5,884 nucleotides of DNA, taken from an uncultured Eggerthella sp. (GTDB lineage: Bacteria > Actinomycetota > Coriobacteriia > Coriobacteriales > Eggerthellaceae). Where the stretch lies: NCBI GenBank assembly GCA_902470405.1, contig CABRGJ010000064.1, forward strand, positions 1 to 5,884, given 5' to 3'. Under the pieces are notes generated by a model. It saw only the letters and a list, made by a program, of their open reading frames with translations. It ran no database searches and was not told the DNA's origin. Both the position numbers and the translations under genes were made by a program. Every line of letters starts with the position of its first letter. Positions within the stretch are counted from its first letter, which is position 1. Shown here piece by piece: positions 1 through 5,884 of this stretch.

Positions 1-1156
1 CGCCGTAGTTCGGCGCAAGATTGCCCTGCATGACGCGCAAGCCACCGACCGGCGCGTAGGCATTCTCGATCGTGCGAACCACTTCCCCGTCGACCATCGG
101 GCAAGAAGCGATCCATTCTGCCATCGTGCCATGACACGTAAGCGCGGATCCGTCGAGCAAACCAGCACGACCAAGCTCACCCACGATCGCGGAAATGCCG
201 CCGACCTTGTTCAAGTCTTGGATGTGCAGCGAACTCGCCGGAGCAATGCGCGTGATATTCGGGATCTCGGAGCAGATCTTATCCCAATCTTCAAGCGTGA
301 CCGGACAACCTGCCGCATGCGAGATAGCCGTGAGATGGAGCATCGTGTTCGTGGAGCCGCCAAAAGCCATATCGAGTGCCATACCGTTATGGATGGATGC
401 AGCATTGATGATATCGAGCGCTTTGATGTCCTTTTCTACTAGCTCCATGATCTTCATGCCCGCATGCTTCGCGAGACGAACACGCTCGGAGTAGACTGCA
501 GGGATGGTACCATTGCCAGGAAGGGCGATACCAAGACCTTCAGAGAGACATGCGATCGAATTCGCGGTGAACATGCCTGAGCAGCTACCGCAGGTCGGAC
601 AAGCCGTATCCTCGAAGAATTTGAGCTCCGATTCATCCATCGTACCTGCAGTTACCTGACCGACCGCATCGAAGAGCGTGTTGAGGTCGGTCTGACAACC
701 TTGTTTGCCCTCGCCCGCTAGCATCGGGCCACCCGAGATGAGAATAGTAGGGATATTCAAGCGACAAGCCGCAATGAGCATGCCTGGAACAACCTTGTCG
801 CAGCTCGGGATGAGAACCATTGCGTCGAACTGATGACCCTGCACCGCGCACTCGACAGAGTCAGCGATGACCTCGCGACTCGTGAGCGAATAGCGCATGC
901 CTTCGTGGTTCATCGCAATGCCGTCGCAAACACCGATAGTGGTCATCTGGACGGGGGTGCCGCCCGCCATACGAACGCCAGCCTTCACTGCATCTGCAAT
1001 GGTCTGCAAGTGAATATGACCAGGAATAATCTCGTTCTGAGATGAAACAACGGCAATGAGTGGTCGATCGAGCTCCTCGTCAGTAAAGCCGTCAGCTTTG
1101 AGCAAGCTGCGGTGAGGCGCGCGGGCCAGACCTTCTTTGATCGAATCGCTGCGCAT
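1..1156 (-). CDS. ilvD: Dihydroxy-acid dehydratase IlvD, 3' part cut by window edge
   Basis: IlvD removes water from 2,3-dihydroxy-isovalerate and 2,3-dihydroxy-3-methylvalerate to give the 2-keto acids leading to valine, leucine and isoleucine. It is a cytoplasmic Fe-S enzyme. The 385 visible codons (full proteins have about 555) begin MRSDSIKEGLARAPHRSLLK, the usual IlvD opening. Seen in order: PGHIHL (45-50), GVCDGIAMNHEGM (75-87, with the Mg-binding Asp at 78), PSCDKVVPGM (117-126, with cluster Cys119, Mg ligand Asp120 and the Lys121 that is carbamylated in the family), CPTCGSCSGMFTANS (186-200, second cluster Cys), PGNGT (213-217) and GGSTNT (266-271). No frameshift is seen. The C-terminal third, with the catalytic Ser and last Mg ligand, lies off the left edge. 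The start at 1156 is chosen because AAGGAG sits 8 nt upstream; an in-frame ATG at 1162 is too close to that site, and another in-frame ATG at 1246 would add 30 residues. The gene lies behind a T-box-like leader and terminator, so it is probably regulated by premature termination. The identification is firm. Confidence 0.96.
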   Translation of the reverse strand, partial: MRSDSIKEGLARAPHRSLLKADGFTDEELDRPLIAVVSSQNEIIPGHIHLQTIADAVKAGVRMAGGTPVQMTTIGVCDGIAMNHEGMRYSLTSREVIADSVECAVQGHQFDAMVLIPSCDKVVPGMLIAACRLNIPTILISGGPMLAGEGKQGCQTDLNTLFDAVGQVTAGTMDESELKFFEDTACPTCGSCSGMFTANSIACLSEGLGIALPGNGTIPAVYSERVRLAKHAGMKIMELVEKDIKALDIINAASIHNGMALDMAFGGSTNTMLHLTAISHAAGCPVTLEDWDKICSEIPNITRIAPASSLHIQDLNKVGGISAIVGELGRAGLLDGSALTCHGTMAEWIASCPMVDGEVVRTIENAYAPVGGLRVMQGNLAPNYG

Positions 1157-1164
1157 GGGCATCA

Positions 1165-1170
1165 CTCCTT
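1165..1170 (-). promoter_or_regulatory. Ribosome binding site of ilvD
   Basis: The minus strand reads AAGGAG here, 8 nt before the ATG at 1156. This spacing favours that ATG over the in-frame ATG at 1162, which would be only 2 nt away, and over the far upstream ATG at 1246. Confidence 0.75.
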
Positions 1171-1246
1171 CTTCCTTGTTCTCTGCCAAGTTCCGGTCAT
1201 CTGGAGCTCCCCAGATCGTCCGACATTTCTCGGCTTCTTGTGGCAT

Positions 1247-1278
1247 AAAAAAATCCTGTGCAGCAAGTTGCATCAGGA
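1247..1278 (-). terminator. Intrinsic terminator of the ilvD leader (attenuator)
   Basis: On the minus strand TCCTG-a-TGCA pairs with TGCACAGGA across a 6-nt loop, giving nine base pairs with one bulged A, followed directly by seven T residues. This is a textbook Rho-independent terminator. It lies after the T-box-like leader and about 90 nt before the ilvD start, so it is expected to stop transcription before the gene unless the upstream antiterminator fold captures its 5' arm. Its 3' arm contains AGGA, 7 nt before an in-frame ATG at 1246. Confidence 0.88.
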
Positions 1279-1320
1279 CCAAAGAAGAGAAGTTGTGCAT
1301 GGTGGCATTCCCTCCATGCA
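1269..1320 (-). promoter_or_regulatory. Antiterminator fold of the ilvD leader
   Basis: The minus strand TGCAT..AGG (1320 to about 1311) can pair with CCT-G-ATGCA (1277-1269), which is the 5' arm of the terminator, and ACCA (1303-1300) can pair with TGGT (1281-1278). Seven unpaired bases (GAATGCC, 1310-1304) are left on the 5' side. This is the two-helix, seven-base-bulge layout of a T-box antiterminator, and it excludes the terminator. A competing local hairpin also exists: TGCATGG (1320-1314) with CCATGCA (1302-1296), seven perfect pairs. The pairings are read from the sequence; their use in the cell is inferred. Confidence 0.6.
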
Positions 1321-1518
1321 TACCAAATGCGGATTGGCTCCGATTCAACTTACTGACTTTTCACTGTTTAGGAGATCGTCCCAAACATATGAGAAGCTTT
1401 CAGATGAATAGCTCCGAGGCGCCTTTCAGACCGTCCTTCGCTAACTTCCAGCAACCGTTAGCTCTCTGAAGAAGGTTTCGTCCCTACTTTTCCTCATCAA
1501 CGCTTTTCAAGTGAACTC

Positions 1519-1546
1519 ATTATAACGCTCATATGCCTACAAGCAA
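1519..1546 (-). promoter_or_regulatory. Promoter of the ilvD leader
   Basis: The minus strand has a perfect -10 box TATAAT at 1524-1519 and a partial -35 box TTGCTT at 1546-1541, separated by 16 bp. Transcription would begin near 1512, about a dozen bases before stem I of the T-box-like leader. Position and spacing support a housekeeping-type sigma promoter. Confidence 0.75.
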
Positions 1547-1703
1547 TAACAACTTTTCGGAAGCACAATGCATTCATAACCCTGTTGCAGCGAATATACG
1601 ACCTGAAGGATGCGACACGCATGCAAAGACAAGATATATGCCGTGCGATGCACATGCAAATAGCGTAAACGCACGAACACAGCAACGGAAGATGCAAGCA
1701 CGC
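1525..1703. other. Non-coding spacer between cydB terminator and ilvD promoter
   Basis: No convincing gene, RNA gene or coding bias was found on either strand in this spacer, whose lower end overlaps the ilvD -35 region. The only visible structure is repeated ATGCA words in one orientation, at 1568, 1621, 1648, 1654 and 1692, with another at 1719 in the terminator loop. The spacer may hold operator sites for ilvD, but this is speculative. Confidence 0.5.
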
Positions 1704-1733
1704 TAAAAGAGGCCGCGTATGCAGCCTCTTTTA
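1704..1733 (-). terminator. Terminator after cydB
   Basis: TAAAAGAGGC (1704-1713) and GCCTCTTTTA (1724-1733) form a perfect 10-bp stem around a 10-nt loop, with a run of A/T at the outer stem end. On the minus strand the 3' arm ends CTCTTTTA. It lies 35 nt after the cydB stop codon, so it most likely ends the cyd transcript. Its symmetry would allow it to work in both directions. Confidence 0.85.
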
Positions 1734-1768
1734 GAAATATCAATCTAGTTTGATCGCGTAGAAGCGAA

Positions 1769-2800
1769 CTAGTAATCCAGATCGTCCGCGCTAACACGTC
1801 CTCGGAACGAGCGATAAACGAACACATGATAGAGCAGCACAAGCGGCAAGCCGACGCAGGTGATGCCTGTCATCCAAGCGAGCGTGAGCTCGGAGGATGC
1901 CGCATTCATTGCTGTGATGGTCGCTCCGATGCTATCGGGTGTCGCTACAACCAAATTCGGGAACATCGAGCATGCGAACAACATGATGAACATGAAGATC
2001 GCCGCACACTGGATGACGAAAGATAACGTATCTTTCTTTTGCTTTCCAACAAACCATGCAACGATGATGAGCGCACCTACGAGGATCGCAAGCGCAACGC
2101 GAACCCAGCCGAGCGCATCATGCATCTGCGGCTGAATGACCGTGAGCGCTACGATGGTGAGCACGATGAACACCACAAGCGAGATGACCTGCCAAATCGG
2201 ACGAAGCTTCACGCAACGGTTGTACAGATCGCTACCTAGGGGTGCCTTTGCGCATTCCCAAGAGATACCTTGGGAGATGCACAACACCAAACCCATCACG
2301 CCACAGAGCAGCGTGAACGGAGTGATGAGGCCAAGCAGAGGAATACCCGAATAATCTCCGTTCGCCGTCATCGGAATGCCTTGATAGATACACCCGATCG
2401 CTACGCCGAACAGTAATGCTGGAAGTAAAGAACCGATGATAAAGCACCAGTCCCAGAGCTTCTTCCAAGAGCTATCGTGTGCGCGATACTCCAATGAGAC
2501 CGCACGAACGATAAGGCCGAACAACACGAGCATGACGGCAAGATAGAATCCCGAAAACGTAGTAGCATACGCAAGCGGGAATGCTGCGAACAATGCCCCG
2601 CCTGCGGTGAGCAACCACACTTCGTTGCCATCCCACACCGGACCAATACTACGACGCAAGATGGCCTTTTCCTCCTCGTTCTTGCCAAGGATAGGATAGA
2701 GCACACCGATGCCTAGATCGAAACCATCGAGCATGAAATATACCGCGATGAGCACCGCGATAAGGAAGAACCAAAGTCCTTGGAGAATGGTGATATCCAT
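1769..2800 (-). CDS. cydB: Cytochrome bd quinol oxidase subunit II, CydB
   Basis: CydB is the second membrane subunit of cytochrome bd, which oxidises quinol and reduces oxygen to water without pumping protons. It pairs with CydA in the inner membrane. The 343-residue product is of normal length and highly hydrophobic, with about eight or nine membrane segments. Family motifs seen: LDGFDLGIG (24-32), GPVWDGNEVWLLTAGGALFA (53-72) with conserved Trp56 and Asp57, and Arg99 in a LIVRAVSLEYR stretch (96-106). Later segments (241-330) end in a short hydrophilic tail SADDLDY. It starts with ATG 2 nt after the cydA stop; the GGAG site lies within the last codons of cydA, so translation is probably coupled. 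A strong hairpin terminator follows. No defect is seen. Confidence 0.97.
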   Translation of the reverse strand: MDITILQGLWFFLIAVLIAVYFMLDGFDLGIGVLYPILGKNEEEKAILRRSIGPVWDGNEVWLLTAGGALFAAFPLAYATTFSGFYLAVMLVLFGLIVRAVSLEYRAHDSSWKKLWDWCFIIGSLLPALLFGVAIGCIYQGIPMTANGDYSGIPLLGLITPFTLLCGVMGLVLCISQGISWECAKAPLGSDLYNRCVKLRPIWQVISLVVFIVLTIVALTVIQPQMHDALGWVRVALAILVGALIIVAWFVGKQKKDTLSFVIQCAAIFMFIMLFACSMFPNLVVATPDSIGATITAMNAASSELTLAWMTGITCVGLPLVLLYHVFVYRSFRGRVSADDLDY

Positions 2801-2802
2801 GA

Positions 2803-4299
2803 CTACTCTCCTTCCTTGGTCTGCGCAGACGAAGCTGTCTGCTTGTCATCTGGATCGCTCGGTAACGAGACTACATCTGAAGCCATGAACGAAGACGAAT
2901 CGTCAGCGCTGGCCTTCGCCGTATCAACAACAGGGCCTTGCTTGATGAAACGGGCAACGATGCGAGCCCAAGCGATGATGAGCAAAAGATAGATAAGAAC
3001 GAACAACACGATCGTGGCGATGAGCTCCGGGCCCGAGACCGCAAGCGAGATGCCATCTGCGGTGAGAAGCTCGACACCCTCCGGGCCAGTAACAGATGGA
3101 TAGACCACCCAAGGCTGACGGCCGAATTCAGCGGTAGCCCAACCAGACTGGATCGCAAGGACTGCAAAGATAGGCGAGATGATGATGAGCCACTGAAGCC
3201 ATTTCTTATTCCTGATAGAAGAGCCTTTTTTGAACGTGAAGATGAGCGCGAGCAAGAGCGTAAGAGCCATGAGCCCAAACATCGCAACCATGAGATGATA
3301 GCTTTGGAACACGAGATTCACCGGCATGGTATCTGGATCGATCGCGCCATATTCCTCTGTCTCAGCAAGGCTGTTCAGACCTTGGTATTCAGTATCCCAG
3401 GTACCATTCGCAAGGAAGCTCGTGCCACCAGGAATAGCAAAGGGAGCGAGCACCTCTTGATTCTCTTCGTCAACCCAACCAAAACCATAAAGCGGCGGGA
3501 CCTCGTCTTCATACATGCCTTCCATCATGGCAAACTTGGTCGGTTGCTCTTCAGAGACGATAACAGCTGAAGAATGCGCCGTCACGAGCATCGCTGCGCA
3601 GCTGAGCGTAGCCACGATCGCACCGATCTTCATCGCTCGAAGGGCGAAGACATCATGCTGTTTCTTATGCATGTACCATGCCGCAACCGCCATCGCGATG
3701 AAAGCGCCCATGATGAGCACCGCACAGATAACATGCGAATAGCGAATGAGCGTCGAAGGGTTGAATGCCGCTGCAAAGAAGTTCGTGAGCACAGCTTGCG
3801 TTCCAGTATCAGAAAGCTCTGCACCAGCAGGCGTTTGCATCCATGAGTTCGCGATGATGATCCAGAGCGCAGAGAATGCAGAACCGATGAACACGAGCCA
3901 CGCTGAAACAAGATAGAACTTCTTACCTACATGCTTGCGTCCAAAGATAAGAACGCCCAAGAACGTCGATTCAAGGAAGAAAGCTAAAAGCGCCTCTGCG
4001 GCGAGCGGAGCACCGAAGATATCGCCCACGAAACGGGAGTAATCCGCCCAGTTCGTGCCGAACGAGAACTCCATGGTGATACCAGTCGCAACACCTAACG
4101 CGAATGTTGCGGTGAAGATCTTGATCCAAAATCTTGACGCCGCAGCATCCTCTTCCTTCCCAGATTTGTAATAACGGGTTTCGTATATGGCCACGATCAA
4201 GCCCAGGCCGATAGAAACAGGCACGAGCAAGAAATGATACATAGCCGTGAACGCAAATTGAATGCGAGCAAGTATGACCGGATCAGATAGGAAATCCAT
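2803..4299 (-). CDS. cydA: Cytochrome bd quinol oxidase subunit I, CydA
   Basis: CydA carries the three haems and the quinol site of cytochrome bd oxidase. The 498-residue product begins MDFLSDPVILARIQFAF. Residues that match known ligands: His22 in AMYHFLLVP (high-spin haem b595), His189 in RYSHV and Met337 in YHLMVAM (haem b558), and Glu102 and Glu110 in AAEALLAFFLEST (proton and haem region). The quinol loop has EEQPTKFAMMEGMYEDE (250-266), with Lys255 and Glu260 at the positions of quinol-binding residues, and GRQPW follows at 393-397. Only about 77 residues separate Glu260 from Met337, far fewer than in E. coli, so this is the short-Q-loop type. The C-terminal 47 residues are a Ser/Asp-rich soluble tail. 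The ATG at 4299 is chosen because AAAGGGGG lies 6 nt upstream and the protein start matches the family; an upstream TTG at 4341 is unlikely. cydB follows directly. Confidence 0.98.
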   Translation of the reverse strand: MDFLSDPVILARIQFAFTAMYHFLLVPVSIGLGLIVAIYETRYYKSGKEEDAAASRFWIKIFTATFALGVATGITMEFSFGTNWADYSRFVGDIFGAPLAAEALLAFFLESTFLGVLIFGRKHVGKKFYLVSAWLVFIGSAFSALWIIIANSWMQTPAGAELSDTGTQAVLTNFFAAAFNPSTLIRYSHVICAVLIMGAFIAMAVAAWYMHKKQHDVFALRAMKIGAIVATLSCAAMLVTAHSSAVIVSEEQPTKFAMMEGMYEDEVPPLYGFGWVDEENQEVLAPFAIPGGTSFLANGTWDTEYQGLNSLAETEEYGAIDPDTMPVNLVFQSYHLMVAMFGLMALTLLLALIFTFKKGSSIRNKKWLQWLIIISPIFAVLAIQSGWATAEFGRQPWVVYPSVTGPEGVELLTADGISLAVSGPELIATIVLFVLIYLLLIIAWARIVARFIKQGPVVDTAKASADDSSSFMASDVVSLPSDPDDKQTASSAQTKEGE

Positions 4300-4305
4300 A
4301 CAAAT

Positions 4306-4313
4306 CCCCCTTT
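4306..4313 (-). promoter_or_regulatory. Ribosome binding site of cydA
   Basis: The minus strand reads AAAGGGGG, 6 nt before the ATG at 4299. It decides the start, since the upstream in-frame TTG at 4341 has no comparable site and lies within an inverted repeat. Confidence 0.8.
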
Positions 4314-4323
4314 CATTCTTCGT

Positions 4324-4342
4324 GTTGCCGCAATACGGCAAC
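4324..4342 (-). repeat. Inverted repeat in the cydA 5' region
   Basis: GTTGCCG (4324-4330) and CGGCAAC (4336-4342) form a perfect 7-bp stem around a 5-nt loop, ending 10 nt upstream of the cydA ribosome site. No T run follows, so it is not a terminator. It could be a protein-binding operator, an mRNA stability element or an RNA hairpin; nothing in the sequence decides between these. Confidence 0.5.
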
Positions 4343-4354
4343 GAACCATCTCGG

Positions 4355-4376
4355 TAGTGGCGAACGATCGCCCCTA
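4355..4376 (-). repeat. Second inverted repeat between the ABC gene and cydA
   Basis: The minus strand GGCGA-TCGT-TCGCC is a hairpin with a 5-bp stem and a 4-nt loop (4372-4359). One mismatch further out, TAG and CTA add three pairs. No T run follows. It lies 17 bp from the other inverted repeat in the same 151-bp gap, and its role is unknown. Confidence 0.4.
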
Positions 4377-4450
4377 TCGCATGTGCAGCGACCCATCTTC
4401 ATTCCTGAACGACGATTCGCCCTGGCTCATTCTAGCGTTCTTTGCCCAAA

Positions 4451-5884
4451 CTACGAGAACAAACCGCGATCGAATGCAAGAAGCATTCGATAACGCTCGT
4501 TTTCATTCGCAAGGATCGCGGGTGCGTCATCCATGACGAACGTTCCCTCTTCAAGAAACACTACACGGTCGAATTCTTCGACACCTTGCAAGTGATGCGT
4601 GATCATGATGAGCGTTTTGTGCGCAAGGGACGTGAGAACGGTATCGAGTATCCGTTGCTCTATGACAGGATCGAGCCCGACCGTCGGTTCATCGAGAATG
4701 ACGATGGGCGGATCTTGCAAGAGCACGCGTGCGAGCACCAATCGCTGACGCTGACCTCCCGAGAAATTCAATCCCGCTTCGCTGGCGATAGTTCCAAGTC
4801 CTTCAGGAAGCGTTTCAACATATGTTTTCAATCCGACCGCATCAAGAACTTGCCATGCCTCTTCAACGGTCACATCAATTTTCCCAATACGCAAGTTATC
4901 CATGATGCTCATCGCGAAAACGTAACTATCTTGTGAGATAAGGCCGATGTAATCCCATATACGATCGCGCAGGTCAAAGAGCACTACCCCACCCAACTCA
5001 ATCCTACCCTGCGAGGGCTCGAGGTCGCCATGTATCAAGCGCGCGAGCGTGGTCTTGCCCAATATCGCGATCTTCTGACCATACGGGATCACGAAAGAGA
5101 GGTCGTGCAATACCAGACGATCGGCATCATAGGAGTACGAAACCTCATCCAAGCAGAGATCGAGTGGGTCTTTCGGCTCGACATTCGCTACCGTCTCTTG
5201 CGCCAAAGCATCCAGCATCCCGCGCGATGCACATCGCTTGATAGACTCACGATGCGAGATGCCTTCCTCGAATTCGCGCGAGAGCGGGGCGAATACTTCG
5301 ATGATCGGGAAGAATCCGAGTGCTGCCGCGATGATCCAATCCGCCGTTGCGCCCACCACTCCGCCGAATCGACCCGTTGTCCACCATACGATGAAGAGCA
5401 ACGCGACCAACAAGAGTACCTGGATGAGCAAGAGTCTCCAGCGATCGGCTCGCTCGATCGCACGCTCTTCAGCCCTGACAATATCAAAATCATGCATGAA
5501 ACGCTTTGTAACTTCGACACCGCGCCCCGCGATCGCAACATCTTGCGCCCCAAGCACGCGATCGGTAACGGTCGAATAGAGCAGCGTGCGAGCGTCGTTA
5601 GTTCGCTCGATCCTCGTGCGCGCGAGCAATGCTGAGCATATCGGAATGAGCACGCAGAGCAAAACGAGCATACCGAGCGCGAACGCGAGCAATTCGATCG
5701 AGAAAGCACCTGCAACGATGACGAGCAAAAGTCCTGCAAGCCATGCGATAAGGACTGGAAAGACCGTACGCAAGTAGACGTTCTGCATGTGTTCGATATC
5801 GTCTGCTAACGTGCCGAGCACCTCACCAGTCTTCCAGTCACGGTCATCACGCACATGCGCTTGAACGACCACAAAGAGCTGGTG
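4451..5884 (-). CDS. cydC: CydC-like ABC exporter subunit, N-terminus off the window, P-loop shortened
   Basis: This is the C-terminal 477 residues of a fused membrane/ATPase half-exporter of the CydDC family. Known CydDC complexes sit in the inner membrane, have been linked to thiol or haem handling, and are needed to assemble cytochrome bd. The frame is open to the right edge; about 100 residues are missing. Four hydrophobic segments occur near visible residues 40-60, 62-88, 150-170 and 180-200. In the ATPase half: A-loop Tyr in VSYSYD (248-253), Q-loop ISQDSYVF (316-323), signature NFSGGQRQR (373-381), Walker B IVILDEPT (394-401), D-loop GLDP and H-loop ITHH. Walker A is abnormal: AILGKTTLAR (273-282) lacks five residues of GxxGxGKT. 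The Lys-Thr-Thr remain but the glycine loop is lost without a frameshift. cydA starts 151 nt downstream, which supports a cyd role. CydC rather than CydD is assumed because cydC is usually the second of the pair. Confidence 0.82.
   Translation of the reverse strand, partial: HQLFVVVQAHVRDDRDWKTGEVLGTLADDIEHMQNVYLRTVFPVLIAWLAGLLLVIVAGAFSIELLAFALGMLVLLCVLIPICSALLARTRIERTNDARTLLYSTVTDRVLGAQDVAIAGRGVEVTKRFMHDFDIVRAEERAIERADRWRLLLIQVLLLVALLFIVWWTTGRFGGVVGATADWIIAAALGFFPIIEVFAPLSREFEEGISHRESIKRCASRGMLDALAQETVANVEPKDPLDLCLDEVSYSYDADRLVLHDLSFVIPYGQKIAILGKTTLARLIHGDLEPSQGRIELGGVVLFDLRDRIWDYIGLISQDSYVFAMSIMDNLRIGKIDVTVEEAWQVLDAVGLKTYVETLPEGLGTIASEAGLNFSGGQRQRLVLARVLLQDPPIVILDEPTVGLDPVIEQRILDTVLTSLAHKTLIMITHHLQGVEEFDRVVFLEEGTFVMDDAPAILANENERYRMLLAFDRGLFS

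Larger units (their letters stand above)
1247..1500 (-). ncRNA. T-box-like leader upstream of ilvD
   Basis: T-box leaders bind a specific tRNA in nascent mRNA and let transcription continue when that tRNA is uncharged. Seen on the minus strand: GATGAGGAAAAGTA at the base of stem I (the AGTA at 1488-1485 is the 5' side of the specifier loop), AGAGAG (1467-1462), and an apical stem CTAAC/GTTAG closing the loop GGTTGCTGGAA (1456-1446), which fits the conserved T-box apical loop. The 3' side of the specifier loop reads GAAAGGC followed by a strand that pairs back to GAGG. Downstream come a candidate stem II (GGAGCT with AGCTTC), a candidate stem III near 1323-1337, an antiterminator fold and the terminator. 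Stem I is convincing. The T-box core is atypical: AGGG and ACC flank AATGCC instead of TGGN. The tRNA specificity is therefore uncertain. Confidence 0.82.

Noticed and set aside
1497..1842. Minus-strand open frames across the cydB end and the spacer
   Set aside because: They overlap cydB out of frame, run through the terminator and promoter, and show no protein family features.
2938..3570. Long plus-strand open frame (210 codons) opposite cydA
   Set aside because: It lies wholly antisense to an intact, highly conserved cydA, has no recognisable motif and is rich in charged residues typical of the reverse frame of membrane-protein codons.
4300..4341. Longer cydA start (TTG at 4341) adding 14 residues
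   Set aside because: The added residues do not resemble CydA, the codon lies in an inverted repeat, and AAAGGGGG is placed correctly for the ATG at 4299.
4372..4430. Short minus-strand open frame of 18 codons (MSQGESSFRNEDG...) between the ABC gene and cydA
   Set aside because: No ribosome site precedes it and nothing supports it beyond an ATG and a stop; a leader peptide cannot be shown.
4424..4432. TAGAAT as a -10 box for cydA just after the ABC gene stop
   Set aside because: No acceptable -35 box at 16-18 bp; cotranscription from upstream is as likely.
4442..4936. Plus-strand open frame (164 codons) opposite the end of the ABC gene
   Set aside because: Antisense to the signature and Walker B coding region, with no family resemblance.
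5030..5635. Plus-strand open frame (201 codons) opposite the ABC gene
   Set aside because: Antisense shadow of a clearly conserved ABC transporter gene; no domain and no ribosome site.

Overview
All recognisable genes in this window lie on the minus strand. From right to left in transcription order they are: an ABC exporter half-transporter of the CydC/CydD type (its N-terminus lies beyond the right edge), cydA and cydB (the two main subunits of cytochrome bd quinol oxidase), a bidirectional-looking terminator, a promoter, a T-box-like leader with an intrinsic terminator, and the first 385 codons of ilvD (dihydroxy-acid dehydratase, cut by the left edge). The plus strand shows only shadow frames.

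The mix of about 50% G+C, a T-box leader, a short-Q-loop CydA and cydDC-type genes directly before cydAB suggests a Gram-positive bacterium, possibly an actinobacterial anaerobe or microaerophile of the Coriobacteriia type. That placement is an inference from composition and gene style, not a proven assignment.

Region by region: 4451-5884 holds the C-terminal part of a CydC-like subunit; 4300-4450 is a 151-bp gap with two inverted repeats and no convincing promoter; 2803-4299 is cydA; 1769-2800 is cydB, starting 2 nt after cydA stops and using a ribosome site inside the cydA end; 1704-1733 is a 10-bp-stem terminator; 1525-1703 is non-coding with a cluster of ATGCA words; 1247-1500 is the T-box-like leader driven by a promoter with a perfect TATAAT; 1-1156 is ilvD.

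The genes make two units. The CydDC-type exporter is needed in known bacteria to assemble the haem-bearing bd oxidase, so the three right-hand genes form one respiratory module for using low oxygen. ilvD is a separate branched-chain amino acid gene controlled by its own attenuator.

Three points stand out. The CydC-like ATPase has intact Q-loop, signature, Walker B and H-loop motifs, but its P-loop is shortened by five residues to L-G-K-T-T. The T-box-like leader has a clear stem I and mutually exclusive antiterminator and terminator folds, but the acceptor-binding TGGN core appears replaced. Its best-placed specifier codon reads GGC (glycine), which does not fit ilvD.
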